From the NCBI GenBank assembly GCA_022432975.1, contig CM039502.1, forward strand, positions 14,291,143 through 14,355,142: a DNA stretch of 64,000 nt. The letters are read 5' to 3'. Position numbers and translations under genes: made by a program. The notes below the pieces were generated by a model. It saw only the letters and a program-made list of their open reading frames with translations. It did no database searches and was not told the origin of the DNA. How positions within the stretch are numbered: the first letter of the stretch is position 1; each line of letters opens with the position of its first letter. Positions 1 to 11,664 of this stretch are shown one piece after another. This DNA is from Begonia masoniana (Eukaryota; Streptophyta; Magnoliopsida; Cucurbitales; Begoniaceae).

Positions 1-1999
1 ATGAGTTCACCGGTGGAAACAGAAATGAACTTTAAGGCAGCGGTGGCTACAGGCAGAAATGCACTGTTCACCGGTGGATGTAAACTACAAACAGAAATAA
101 GTTCACCGGTGGATGTGAGCTACAGACAGAAATGAGTTCACCGGTGGATGTGAACTACAAACAGAAATGAGTTCACCGGTGGATGTGAACTACAGACAGA
201 AATGAGTTCACCGGTGGATGTGAACTACAGACAGAAATGAACTTTAAAGGAAGTGGTGGATACAGGGATGTGAACTACAGATAGAAATGAACTTTAAAGG
301 AAGCGGTGGATACAGGCAGAAATGCACTGTTCACCGGTGGATGTGAACTACAGACAGAAATTTGACAACTTTTGGCAGGAAGACATACGAACAGGGAGCA
401 TAAAAAAAAACAGATGGCATAAAAGTTTCAAATTCTAAAAAGAACGATTCAGAACATGATTTTCGGACATAACAGAAAACATGACAAAAGTTTAAGAAAT
501 CAAACTGCATGGATAACTCTAAAACCAGAGACCATCTATGCACAGACCAATAGATAGAACTCAAGACAGTTCCAGAATATTTCAAAATATACATACAACT
601 GTCAAATACAGAGGTTTTAAAAAAAAAACTTAAACATCAGAACCTATACATTATCCAAATTTCCAACAGAATCCCAACAGAGTTTTAAAACAAAACCAGC
701 AGAATCCCAATAGAGTTTACAGACATGAACTTTACTTAAAGAAAAACTTAAACCTCCGGACAAAAATATGTCTGGCTGCAGCAACCAACCCATGAGCTCA
801 TTCGGCCAATTACATCAACTCATCATCTTGAGGCACAATGTCCTCTTCTGGAGGATCCATACCTACAACAGAGAGTTCAACTATGAGCCTAGAGCTCAGT
901 AAGAACATACAATGCAAAGTGATGCACGTGCTATGCATGAACATTTTCAAATACATGAACATTACATTATATTTCACTGGACAGGATGGTATAAGTGGGA
1001 GGAAGAGCTGGCACAACAGGAATACATGCCACAACAGGACATAACAGGAGTACATGATAGGATGCCAGTCCTCGTCAACACTTAACCATACATTTCATTA
1101 CAGGTTTTATCTTACTTAACTTCAAACCATGTGCAGAAAATATTTTCATGACTTTCAGAGAAAACGTGTATGCATGAACATTCATAGACAGACAACAGAA
1201 TAATAAGCAGGATATAAAACAAAATACACTTAACCTAAAACATAACCTACAGTTTAACTACCCAACAGAAATCCCGACAATATAAAACCTAGTACCTTCG
1301 TATTGTAGGGCCTTAAGGGCCAAACTTATATGTATGAACTTACCTGTTTGCTGCGGAGTTGAGAGTTTTGAACGTGTTGCCTTGGTGATGCATGGACATA
1401 TGACGTGCACGAAGAGAGAAAATTAACAAGTTGCAAATGCTAATTAATAACTTAGTAGAATAAGCTTCAAGCTCCATTTTAACCTTTAGAAAACAAACCA
1501 ACGTGTTTTCATGTAAAAACAGTGAGTTCACTCCAAATTATCGTAACCTCAAACTCCAACAAAACTCACATTTTAACTTATTCAAACTCGTTAACTTTAG
1601 CAGATGTTTACCTTAGGCAGAGAAACAGAAGAAAACTGAGGAGATCGAAGGGTGTTTGTAGCCTGGAAGAGAGAAAACAGAGAGTAGTGGAAAGAAGCAG
1701 ATGAGAAATGAGGGTTTCACGTAGGAGGGAAGAGAAAAAGAACATGGCTTCTTCAACAAGTTGTCAGGTGTCACTCAACACTTGGCATCCTCCCACCAAC
1801 CTTAATTGGCTCCCTATTTTGCCATTCTATTGGTTTTTAACTAAATTACTATTTAGTTCCACAAACTGGTTTTACGAATCACACATATTCAATTGAAAGC
1901 ATCGGCAAATTCGTAAAAACACTCATTGTATAAATATTCCCATTAATCCCGTTTAATAATTCAAGGAATATTTACATGGTAAAATTGTCGGGTGTTACA
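1..1999 (-). repeat. Family A 3' LTR of G1, truncated by window edge
   Basis: The LTR begins (minus strand) at 1999 with TGTAACACCCGAC and aligns along its length with 7443-10112. Its outer part, about 1-350, is a 35-bp tandem array with units starting for example at 136, 171 and 206 and containing CACCGGTGGATG. The exon/intron layout shared by all LTRs here is visible: exon 2 at about 1344-1397 with a CAG/GTAAGT donor at 1343/1344. In this copy the intron-1 acceptor reads AT instead of AG, so splicing there would probably fail. The exon-3 tail ends in the acidic motif seen in other A copies (reading frame within 810-1055, minus). Confidence 0.9.
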
Positions 2000-2000
2000 T

Positions 2001-2016
2001 TCCACCCACCTTAACA
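2001..2016 (-). other. Polypurine tract of G1
   Basis: On the minus strand the run GTTAAGGTGGGTGGAA lies one base before the TGTAAC start of the 3' LTR. This is the usual place for the plus-strand priming site of a gypsy element. Confidence 0.75.
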
Positions 2017-2038
2017 AAAAAAATTTCTCAAAATTTGT

Positions 2039-2434
2039 TTAAGCAAATAACTCTGGATATTGGGCCCTAACATCCTCTTGTCTTTCCCATGTGGCTTCCT
2101 CTACATTATGATTGCGCCATAAAACTTTCACCAATGGGACAACTCGGTTGCGCAACACCTTAAGTGAAGTATCTAAAATCTGTATGAGCCTTTCTTCATA
2201 TGTCAGCGTCGGCATGATATCAAAGTCAACCTGCTTCACGATCTGAGTTAGATCTCGTACACATTTTCTCATCATCGAAACATGAAAAACATTGTGAACT
2301 CCATCCATTGATGCTGGCAACTGCAGTCTGTAGGTCATGCTTCCCACACGCTTCAAGATGGGAAAAGGTCCAATGAACCGTGGGCTGAGTTTCCCTTGCT
2401 TATCGAATCTCATTACGCCCTTGAAAGGTGACAC
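2039..2434 (-). pseudogene. G1 integrase C-terminus with chromodomain
   Basis: This 131-residue open stretch matches the end of a Tekay polyprotein. It starts at the 'SPFKGVMRF' and 'GPFPILKRVG' integrase tail, continues through 'HNVFHVSMMRKCVRD', and ends with the chromodomain pattern ([34 protein letters not shown]). Chromodomains of this type bind modified histone tails and direct insertion into heterochromatin. It is cut off from the rest of pol by the copia LTR at 2575-3804 and by an in-frame TAA between 2434 and the insertion. The protein is not expected to be made. Confidence 0.85.
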
Positions 2435-2574
2435 TTTCAGGAATACTTAATCGCCCTCCGCGAACTCTAAGTCTCTTCTCCTATGGTCCGCATAACTCTT
2501 CTGTCGACTCTGAGCAATTTTTATTCATTGTTTGATAGCATCTATCACCTCGGACATCTGTGTAGGATCGTATT

Positions 2575-3804
2575 TGTCTAAGAGGGGGGTGAATTAGACT
2601 TTTTGAACTTAATTTGTTAATCTAATCAATTTCTCTCTTATGTTCAATTGATAAGAAAACAACAAATAATCAAACAATAAAAATGAGAGAGAGATAAATT
2701 GACACCACAGTTTTTAACGTGGTTCGGCTAAGCTTGCCTACGTCCACGCTTCAAGGCTCCCCCTTGAAGATTCTTTCCTTCTCCTCACGAGAAAACCAGA
2801 TCGAACTTTCTGGGCGTCGATCTACTGCCTTTACAACAACTGGATTGCTCTTCATGGGCGACAATCCACAGCCTTTACACTTTTATAGTAGGATGTAATT
2901 TTTTCAGCACACGCTACACTCTCTCAAAAATCAAATCTCAAGTTTTAGAGTAGAGAGATGTAGAGGAAAATACAGAGTATTGCTTGAATATGGCTCGTTA
3001 GGGTTTCAAGATTAATTTCAGCAAAAGTTCTTTTCCCGAACTTCTTTCTTCTATTTATACTCTGTTTGAAATCGGCTTCAAATCTGGAATGCTTCTCATC
3101 TGAAAATAGAAATATAGCCGTTGGAGAAACATCCGTACTTAGATGGCTAGCCGTTGTGTTTTGAAGTCGCTTTCGTTCGTCGGCCATTAATGGTCTGGAG
3201 TTAAAGCTCTGGACGACAAGCATTGTTGCTTCGCGGTTTATTTAAATTTCTGGCGGTGGATACTGTTCACCGGATGACTTTTCCTTTGGAGACCAGCGGT
3301 GTATGTTGTCTTTGAAAATCTACCAGTGGATGTCTTCAGAGGTTACTGTTCACCGGATGACTCCGCCTTTGAAATTTCAGCGGTGTATGAATTCAGAAAT
3401 TTCAGCGGTGGATGTCTTTAGAAATTTGTCGTTTAGCTAACGGTGGATGTGGCCTTTGTCGTTTAGCTAACGGTGGATGTCTTCTTTGAATTACAGCGGT
3501 GGATGTACACTTATGTAATCATTTTCTGCTAGCGGTTGATGTGGATTTTGTCGTTTAGCTAGCGGTGGATGTGGCCTTTTTATCATTTTCTGCTATGTTT
3601 TGCTATCACACCCTGAATACTTAACAGAATTGTTAGACAACTAAAATACCCTTTTCAAAGGGCATTTCCACTGAAGATTTCGAGACATATATATGAGGGA
3701 CAATATTTAACTTATTAATGAATTTATTAATCTCATATAATTAACTTAATCAAATTACACACAATTGAAAAACACATCATCAAAAACATTGTTAGACCTA
3801 AACA
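2575..3804 (-). mobile_element. Sirevirus-like copia LTR inserted in G1 pol
   Basis: Read on the minus strand it begins TGTTTAGGTCTAACAATG and ends TTCACCCCCCTCTTAGACA. The C-rich 'TTCACCCCCC' end is a recalled hallmark of Sirevirus-type copia LTRs that precede the PBS. No PBS, internal region or second LTR follows, so it behaves as a solo LTR of 1230 bp. The flanking pentamers (GTATT and TAAGT, plus strand) do not match, so no clean target duplication was found. About 3240-3600 carries repeated units such as CAGCGGTGGATGTC and TTGTCGTTTAGCTA, resembling the arrays of the gypsy LTRs. A related element type such as a TRIM cannot be excluded. Confidence 0.6.
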
Positions 3805-4130
3805 TAAGTTAAGTGAACAATCTGCTGTAATATCTCAGGGCCGATAAGCTTAGCTTCTCCGACCTCATCCCAACACAATGGGGATCTACACTTTCTGCAG
3901 TAAAGAGCTTCATAAGGAGCCATGCCAATTGTAACCTGGTAGCTATTGTTGTAAGCAAACTCTACGAGTGGCAAATATCTACTCCAAGGAGCATAAAATT
4001 CCAACACGCACGATCTTAACATATCTTCCAGTATTTGAATCGTCCTCTCGGATTGCCCGTCCGTCAAGTCTTGATACATCTTTGTGCTTGCAAGATGCAT
4101 TGAAAAGGAGGACGAGTGGGCTTCCGACAA
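3805..4130 (-). pseudogene. G1 integrase remnant with core deletion
   Basis: The frame (minus) reads '[22 protein letters not shown]' across about 4070-4130 and then passes directly to '[10 protein letters not shown]', '[18 protein letters not shown]' and 'WDEVGEAKLIGPE'. In the intact relative G2, about 150 residues lie between MYRDL and TDGQ. They hold the CHCC zinc-binding region and the first two Asp residues of the DDE catalytic triad. The deletion junction is at about 4070. Only the last catalytic Glu region and the C-terminal part survive, so integration in cis is impossible. The remnant ends where the copia LTR enters at 3804. Confidence 0.85.
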
Positions 4131-5226
4131 GATGTTCTTCCGTAGCTCTTCGTCTTTCGGAACATACCATCTGTCTTTGAACTTCAGAATACCATCTCCC
4201 GAAAAACAGAAATCGGAAAGAGGCCATAGGTAACTTGCTCACAATATCAGCCATCTCCTTTGAATTGTTCTTCTGGGCTTCCTTAATTTGGTCTAGGACA
4301 GTGGGCCGTAGTGTCAAGTCTGTTAGTATGGCCGATAGCCCATAAACTAACTTCATATCAAAATTCTGTATCTCTGTCCTCAAAGGCATTGATACGGCCG
4401 ACATAGCCGGTTGCGTAGTAGTTGGCATCCTGCTCAGTGCATCAGCTACCACATTAGCTTTACCAGGGTGGTATTTAATATCAACATCATAATCTTTCAC
4501 AAATTCTAACCACCGTCTTTGTCTCATGTTTAGCTTTTTCAGGGTAAATATGTACTTCAGGCTCTTGTGATCAGAAAACACCTCACATGATTGTCCGTAC
4601 AAGTGGTGTCTCCATACTTTCAGCGCAAACACAACTGCCGCTAACTCGAGGTCATGTGTATGGTAGTTTTGTTCATGGTTCTTCAATTGTCTGAATGCGT
4701 ATGCTACCACTTTCCCTTCTTTCATTAATACACATCCTAAGCCAACCTGGGACGCATCACAGTATATGCTGAATTTGTCGTCTTCAACTGGCAATACCAA
4801 CAGAGGAGCAGAGGTTAATTTCTGCTTAAGTGTCTGAAAACTCACCTCACAAGTTTCAGACCACTTGAACTTGACGTCCTTCCTCGTTAAGCTGGTCATA
4901 GGCTTCGCTATCACAGAAAATCCCTTGATGAACTTTCTGTAATAACCAGCTAACCCGATAAAACTCCGTACCTCACTGGCATTTCTCGGTCTCGGCCATT
5001 CTTTCACTGCCAGAATCTTGGCTGGATCTACGGACACTCCTTCTGCCGACACCACATGGCCTAGGAAGTTAATCCTGCTCAACCAGAATTCACACTTCGA
5101 CAACTTGGCGTACAATTGGTGTTGTTTCAGAGTCGATAGCACAATTGCCAAGTGCTCCTCATGCTCGGCCTCACTTCTGGAGTAAACCAGGATGTCGTCG
5201 ATGAAGACGATTACAAATTTATCCAA
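4066..5226 (-). pseudogene. G1 reverse transcriptase (3' part) and RNase H
   Basis: The frame opens at the RT active site ([14 protein letters not shown], the second and third catalytic Asp) and continues through '[12 protein letters not shown]', 'FLGHVVS' and the thumb. The RNase H domain follows ('[17 protein letters not shown]', '[18 protein letters not shown]', 'DHKSLKYIF'), then the linker ending '[14 protein letters not shown]'. Catalytic D, E and D of RNase H are visible. Upstream RT is in another frame (5211-6314), so a frameshift lies near 5226, and a second lies near 4200 in the linker to integrase. Confidence 0.9.
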
Positions 5227-6314
5227 GAAGTCCTGGAATATCTGTTCATCAAGTCCATAAATGCCATCGGAGCATTAGTTAACCCGAACGACATTACCAA
5301 GAACTCGAAGTGTCCGTACTGGGTCCTGAAGGCGATCTTTGGAATATCCTCAGGTCCGACCTTCAATTGATAATAACCAGAGCGCAAGTCAATCTTTGAG
5401 AATACCCGAGCTCCTTGCAGCTGGTCAAACAAATTATCGATCCTCGGCAACGGGTACTTATTCTTGATGGTCAATTTGTTCAGCTCACAGTAATCAATGC
5501 ACATGCATAGGGACCCATCCTTCTTCTTAACAAATAGGACTGGAGCACCCCACGGAGAGAAGCTAGGGCGCACAAAGCCCTTGTCCACCAATTCCTTTAG
5601 CTGAGTCTTCAACTCCCTCAGCTCTATTGGTGCCATACGGTACGGATTCTTCGATATCGGTTCAGCACTAGGATATACGTCAATTTCAAACTCGATTTCA
5701 CGATCAGGTGGCAATTCCGGTAAGTCATCTAAGAAAACCTCTGAGAAGTCTCGAACTACCGGAATATTTTGAAGTTCCACCTCACCTTGCCTTTGAACAT
5801 CTAATACGTGCGCCAGAAATCTGACGCATCCTAACCTCATCAACTGTTGAGCTTTCAAGGAGGATATAACAGGCACATTGTGCTTCTTTGGTATTGCCTG
5901 ATAGGAGAACTCTACCTCGTTCAGGCGCTTAAAAGACATGAGCCCGGACTTGCAGTTGATGGTGGCATGGTGTCTAAACAGCCAGTCCATCCCAATAATC
6001 ACATCATATCCTTTCATACTGATGACGATAAGATTGGCATACAACTTCTGGTCTACCACTGACACTATATCACCCCGTATAACCTGCTCGGAGTGCATAA
6101 ACTCTCCGGAAGGTAGCATAATGCTGTAGGGCTGATCTGACGGCGTACAACAAAATCTCTGCCTACCCACGAAGTCCATTGCCACAAACGAATGTGTGGC
6201 ACCCGTGTCCCACAAAGTACAGGCAGGTACATCACATATCGAAATTGTACCTGTAATGGCTGTGTGCTGGGCGGCTTCATCATCATCCTTTATCATGGCA
6301 AATACTCTTGGCAT
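5211..6314 (-). pseudogene. G1 aspartic protease and N-terminal reverse transcriptase
   Basis: The frame starts in the protease (ALWDTGAT-like motif, here '[14 protein letters not shown]', then 'VIIGMDWL' near residue 105). It continues through the RT fingers and palm ('[11 protein letters not shown]'-type region, '[14 protein letters not shown]', '[16 protein letters not shown]', '[14 protein letters not shown]') to '[16 protein letters not shown]', and then loses frame just before the FIDD active site. RT catalytic Asp 1 is in FSKIDLRSG. One CIDYxELN position has C in place of R. The protein is inactive because of the frameshift. Confidence 0.9.
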
Positions 6315-7278
6315 GGCACGATTCGGCCTAGTGTCAGGTACCGGACAATCCCGGACTTGGTGGCCCTCCTTGTCACATCAGAAGCATCGGCCAGTAAAGA
6401 GTCTACACTCCCCCATATGATTTTTCTGGCAACATGGGCATACGGGAAGCTGAGGAGCTCCCATAGTTCTTTTCCCCTTGTCCTGATAAATGGCAACTTC
6501 ATTAGGTCTTTTAACACCTTTGTTCTTCTACCGCTATGATTGTCCAACCTGACCCCTTTGTTGTTGCTGTTGAGGGCCATCAAGTAGGATTCTCTTTGAT
6601 GTATCTCTATATCTCTGAGACTTTGCTTCTAAGGCTTCCAACTGATAAGCCTTGGCCACTACCTTCGTATACGGGACCTCGTCAAATCCCTTGCAAGAGG
6701 TCCAGCTTCAAACCCTGAATAAATTGGTGCACCTTGTTTTCGTCAGTGGCCACCAAATGAGGTGCATAGCGGGATAGCGACTCGAACCTCTGAACATACT
6801 CAGCCACTGTTCCAAATTGCCGGAGTCGAGCAAATTCGATCATCTTTTCCTTCTTCGCACTTCTGTCAAAATACTTCTCATAGAATATTCGTTTAAATCC
6901 CTCCCAGCTTAACGCTACCGTTGTTGCCTGGACATTGTCCCACCAAAATCCTGCATTCTTGGTAAGCTGATACGTGGCACATAGAACCTTCTTATTTTCT
7001 TCCACCTCTGCGCATCTAAACATTCTCTCTATCTGTTGGACCCATTCCTCAGCGTGAGTTGGGTCTGTAGATAGTCCATCAAATATAGGTGGCTGGAGTC
7101 GCCTGAATCTATCTCCACTGGTGTCGCGTGAAACATTCCCATGATTATTATTATTATTCCCGTTGTCTTCTCGGGCTATCATACGTTCCACCATGCGGGA
7201 CTGTACACCCACCAGCTTAGTTAATCTGTCAATGGCACGAGAACTTTCACTTGCTTCATCCTGTTGTCCTCTCACCAT
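6293..7278 (-). pseudogene. G1 gag with single zinc knuckle (broken)
   Basis: The start ATG at 7276-7278 (minus) lies 13 nt after a predicted leader-intron acceptor. The Retrotrans_gag core is clear: 'FRRLQPPIFDG', 'AEEWVQQIERMFRCAEV', 'WWDNVQATT', 'WEGFKRIFYEKYF', 'VAEYVQRFESLSRYAPHLV'. The frame breaks at about 6685. A shifted frame continues with 'VPYTKVVAKAYQLEALEAKS'. The CCHC zinc knuckle at about 6345-6420 has an in-frame TGA between its first two cysteines (CF-stop-CDKEGH), consistent with a CGA to TGA change. Gag would form the particle and package the RNA; this copy cannot. Confidence 0.85.
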
Positions 7279-7291
7279 TTCTAAGAAAATC

Positions 7292-7351
7292 CTAGAAATA
7301 GAATAACTAAATTTAATAAACAGAAACTTTTACGTGAACTTAAACACTTAC
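7292..7351 (-). other. Predicted leader intron between PBS and gag (G1)
   Basis: On the minus strand the leader reads CCAACT/GTAAGTG, then 60 bp later TTCTAG/GATTTTC just before the gag ATG. The consensus donor, T-rich 3' end and AG acceptor sit at the same place in G2 and G4. Confidence 0.6.
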
Positions 7352-7426
7352 AGTTGGTGGAGCGATCTCACGTGGCGGGTTGTGTAGCCATACATTTACA
7401 TAATCGCTTTTAAAACCTGATTTAGA

Positions 7427-7438
7427 GCTCTGATACCA
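7427..7438 (-). other. Primer-binding site of G1 (initiator Met-tRNA)
   Basis: The minus strand reads TGGTATCAGAGC, the complement of the 3' end of plant initiator Met-tRNA. It lies four bases (GTTA, minus strand) downstream of the 5' LTR end. Confidence 0.9.
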
Positions 7439-7442
7439 TAAC

Positions 7443-10112
7443 TGTGACAGCCCCAAACCCGATCGGGACCGAGGAGCCATCACTCCGGACATTTAACAAA
7501 AAACAGAACATATTTTTTTTTTGTTTAAACAGAAAACTGACTGGACTTTTAAAACAAACCCTTGAAAACTTTACAGAGAAAGAAAACATTCTCTGGATTT
7601 GAAAGTAAAATAGGAAACAGTAAAAATCGTAATGCAGAATGAATGACAGAAGAAAAGCAGGAAGGCTGGAAGCAAGGAGAAATGAAAACAGTTCTGGAAT
7701 TCTCACTAAGACTTGACTTCGACTTAAACAGGGTCCTGGCAGACAACGAGAGGATTGGAACACCAGAATTTGAACGATAAAAATAAACAGACAGAAATGA
7801 ACGACTTGACATGCAGTGGAAAACCTAATAAAAATGAGAAGCAAAACTGGAAGTTATGCCGGAAGAAAGGCTACAGTGAGTGACGGGGTCCGGTGATATA
7901 GGGCAAAAGAAGTAAATAAACTGGGCAGAAGACGTAATTTACAAGCAGTAGTGGACTGTTCACCGGCAGATGTGAACTACAGGCAGAAGATTACTGTTCA
8001 CCGGTAGAGGTGAACTGGGCAGAAGATGGGGGCAGATGACGTCATGCGGAAGATGTAGCTGACGTCAGACGGACGATGTAATTTTAAGGGCAGCGGTGGA
8101 TATGATTTTAAAAGGGCAGCGGTGGATGCAGGCAGAAATGAATTCACCGGTGGATGTGAACTAGAGACAGAAATGAACTTTAAAGGCAGCGGTGGATACA
8201 GGCAGAAATGCACTGTTTACCTGTGGATGTGAACTACAAACAGAAATGAGTTCACTGGTGGATGTGAACTACAGACAAAAATGAGTTCACCGGTGGATGT
8301 GAACTACATATAGAAATGAGTTCACCGGTGGATGTGAACTTCAAACAGAAATGAGTTCACCGGTGGATGTGAACTACAAACAGAAATAAACTTTAAAGGC
8401 AGCGATGGATACAGGCAGAAATGCACTGTTCACCTGTGGATATGAACTACAGACAGAAATTTGACAACTTTTGGCAGGAAGACATACGAACATGGAGCAT
8501 AAAAAAAACAGATGGCATAAAAGTTTCAAATTCTAAAAAGAACGATTCAGAACATGATTTTCGGACATAACAGAAAACATGACAGGAGTTTAAGAAATCA
8601 AACTGCATGGATAACTCTAAAACAAGAGACCATCCATGCACAGACCAATAGAGAGAACTCAAGGCAGTTCCAGAATATTTCAAAATATACATACAACTAT
8701 CAAATACAGAGGTTTTAAAAAAAAAACTTAAACATCAGAACCTATATATTATCCAAATTTCCAACAGAATCCCAACAGAGTTTTAAAACAAAACCAGCAG
8801 AATCCCAGTAGAGTTTACAGACATGAACTTTACTTAAAAAAAAACTTAAACCTCGGGACAGAAATATGTCTGGCTGTAGCAACCAACCCATGAGCTCATT
8901 CCGCCAACTACATCAACTCATCATCTTGAGGCACAATGTCCTCTTCAGGAGGATCCATACCTACAACAAGGAGTTCAACTATGAGCCTAGAGCTCAGTAA
9001 GAACATACAATGCAAAGTGATGCACGTGCTATGCATGAACATTTTCAAATACATGAACATTACATTACATTACATTTCACTGGACAAGAAGGTATAAGTG
9101 GGAGGAAGAGTTGGCGCAACAGGAGTACATGCCACAACAGGACATAACAGGAGTACATGACAGGATGCCAGTCCTCGTCCACACTTAACCATACATTTCA
9201 TTACAGGTTTTATCTTACTTAACTTCAAACCATGTGCAGAAAACATTTTCATGTCTTTCAGAGAAAACGTGTATGTATGAACATTCATAGACAGACAACA
9301 TAATAATAAGCAGGATATAAAACAAAACACACTTAACCTAAAACATAACCTACGATTTAACTACCCAATAGAATTCCTGACAACATAAAACCTAGTACCT
9401 CCGTATTGTAGGGCCTTAAGGGCCAAACTTATATGTATGAACTTACCTGTTTGCTGCGGAGTTGAGAGTCTTGAACGTGTTGCCTTGGTGATGCACGGAC
9501 CTATGACGTGCACGAAGAGGGAAAATTAACAAGCTGCAAATGCTAACTAATAACTTAGTAGAATAAGCTTCAAGCTCCATTCAAACCTTTAGAAAACAAA
9601 CAAACGTGTTTTCATGTAAAAACAGTGAGTTAACTCTAAATTATCATAACCTCAAACTCCAACAAAACTCACATTTTAACTTATTCAAGCTCATTAGCTT
9701 TAGTAGATGTTTACCTTAGGTAGAGAAACAGAAGAAAACTGAGGAGTTCAAAGGAGCTTCGAAGGGTGTTTGTCGCTTAGAAGAAAGAAAACAGAGAGTA
9801 GTGGAAAGAAGCAGATGAGAAATAAGGGTTTCACGTAGGAGGGAAGAGAAAAAGAACATGGCTTCTTCAACAAGTTGTCAGGTGTCACTCAACCATTGGC
9901 ATCCTCCCACCAACCTTAATTGGCTCCCTATTTTTCCCTTCCATTGGTTTTTAACTAAATTACTATTTAGTTCCACAAACCGGTTTTACGAATCACACAT
10001 ATTCAATTGAAAACATCGGCAAATTCGTAAAACACGCATTGTATAAATATTTCCATTAATCCCGTTTAATAATTCAAGGAATATTTACATGGCAAAATTG
10101 TTGGGTGTTACA
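7443..10112 (-). repeat. Family A 5' LTR of G1 (2670 bp)
   Basis: The LTR begins at 10112 (minus) TGTAACACCCAAC and ends GGGCTGTCACA at 7443; its PBS follows. The three-exon layout is present: intron 1 at 9501-9714, exon 2 at 9447-9500 (54 nt) with donor CAG/GTAAGT, intron 2 at 8961-9446, and exon 3 starting at 8960 with GTATGGATCC and ending in an acidic tail. The segment at about 7930-8450 is a minisatellite with CACCGGTGGATGTGAACTAC units, and with TGACGTCA-containing units near 8036-8075. Confidence 0.93.
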
Positions 10113-11664
10113 TTGTGACTTCCCCCTGTCAGGGTAAATCGATCCCACAATAATGTGCAATCTTAAAACATGTTGGATTTTTATTTATTTGCATGTATTT
10201 TGTGATGGTCCTGGTTAAATTAATATAATGATTACAAATTGAAGTAACTAAATGAGATTAGAAATGATATAAAACACTTCCCATGATACAAGTGAATTTT
10301 GGTCACTTGAATACATTTAAATGTATATTCAATAACAAATTTTGGGGTGCTCAGATAATTTAAAAATTTACAGTGACAAAGTAGACATATAGAGAAAGAG
10401 AATGACCTTAAAATGAAAGGAATTAAATGTATGTAATAAAAATTATTCAATTTTAAAGTTGATTGATCTATATTTGATTTAAAACTGCATTATTTTGATA
10501 AATTACTCTAAATTAGATTTTAGAGTTGGAATTTGGAGAATTTTATTGAAAGAGGATTGTTTCTAACTTCTTAAATATTGTGGCCATACAATAAAATGGA
10601 CAACCAATGAATTGGCGCCACGTGTCACATAAGGATAGTGATTAATGGTGTGATTAATGTGTAATTAATGTTAAGTTAATCTTGCTGTTTAGCTTAGAAA
10701 TAATCCAAGTTATTATATTAAGTTAATTATGTGATAGTTTTGCAATTTTATGCTAATAAAAGGGTAAAATGGTACATTCTAATGGACAAAAGGGATAAAA
10801 TGGTAAATTCATACTAAGATCTCTCTAGAAAAAGATGGAGAGGGCTGAAAATTCAAGACATTTCGTGTTGGTACATAGGGGAAAAGAGAGAGGGAAGTAA
10901 GATAGAAAGTGGGGAGAAAGAAAGTAAAAATGTGAAGTTGAAGGGGAAGGAAGGTAATTTGATATTCAACCCCTCGAGGAAAGTTGTTCCTGTCATTAAA
11001 AGCATCCATTTGAGCCAAGAATTAATTTGTGTAAGTAAAAAAATAAGGCAGAAAAGAGCTAAGAGTTTCTAATCTTTGTATTTTCTAAACTAGTGTTAAA
11101 ATTACACAAATTAAGTTGAGAAAATGATGGATTCTTGAGTTGCATGTTAACAATATAATCAATAGTGGATTGAATTGGCTGAAGTTTAGTGGTGTTGATG
11201 GATTAAAAGCTAGAATTGATATGTTTAATCATTAAAAATGTTTGGTGACAAAGTTTGTATAGTGAGATGAAATGATTATGGTCAATGTTATGTTTAGATT
11301 ATGTTATATGAACATGAGATTTTGGTGATAAATTGAAGGCATAAAAGTCAGTCATTACATTAATAGAATGTTGATGAAGAATAATTTGTGCATATATTGC
11401 ATATTTGGTGAAGCATTTTAGTAATAAAAGGTTTGGTAATTGTTTGATTTGGTTAAAAGAGTGATGAAGATAGTTGATCTTTTGGATTGATATTGTAATT
11501 CATTGTTGATGATATGAAATGGTTTTCATTAAAATGATCAAAGAAGGATGAGATTGAAGTGGATGTGGAAAAGGAAATAATAATCTTTATGTGGTTGACT
11601 CGCTTAAGAATGTATGATATGAACATCATGTCTTTCATACAACAATGCTATTATTTGAATGCTC
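10113..11664. other. AT-rich LTR-like remnant, no gene seen
   Basis: The segment starts TGTGACTTCCCCC, which looks like a gypsy LTR end, but no matching partner was found. Part of it (about 10260-10500, with 'GACAAAGTAGACAT' and 'AGAAAGAGAAT') resembles about 61860-62060 in the same orientation, suggesting two copies of one diverged LTR family. No convincing coding frame was found. Confidence 0.4.

Larger units (their letters stand above)
1..10112 (-). mobile_element. Tekay/Del-type Ty3-gypsy chromovirus G1 (degenerate)
   Basis: This is an LTR retrotransposon read right to left: 5' LTR 7443-10112, PBS 7427-7438, gag, protease, reverse transcriptase, RNase H, integrase remnant, chromodomain, polypurine tract, 3' LTR 1-1999. 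The 3' LTR is cut by the window start; alignment with the 5' LTR (offset 8113) suggests about 670 bp is missing. The clade call rests on the FIDDIL form of the RT active site, the PR-RT-RH-IN order and a C-terminal chromodomain. The element is dead: gag and pol are frameshifted, most of the integrase core is deleted, and a 1230-bp copia LTR interrupts the integrase tail. The target duplication cannot be checked because one end is outside the window. Confidence 0.93.

Noticed and set aside
331..594. 87-codon frame in the G1 LTR, repeated at 8447-8692
   Set aside because: It lies outside the exon model, is read through low-complexity T-rich sequence, and the copies differ in length. It is treated as LTR sequence only.
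2570..3809. Target duplication around the copia-type LTR
   Set aside because: The flanking pentamers GTATT and TAAGT do not match, so none is claimed.
7422..7844. 140-codon minus frame beside the G1 PBS
   Set aside because: It crosses the PBS and LTR end and has no domain; it is a chance open frame.
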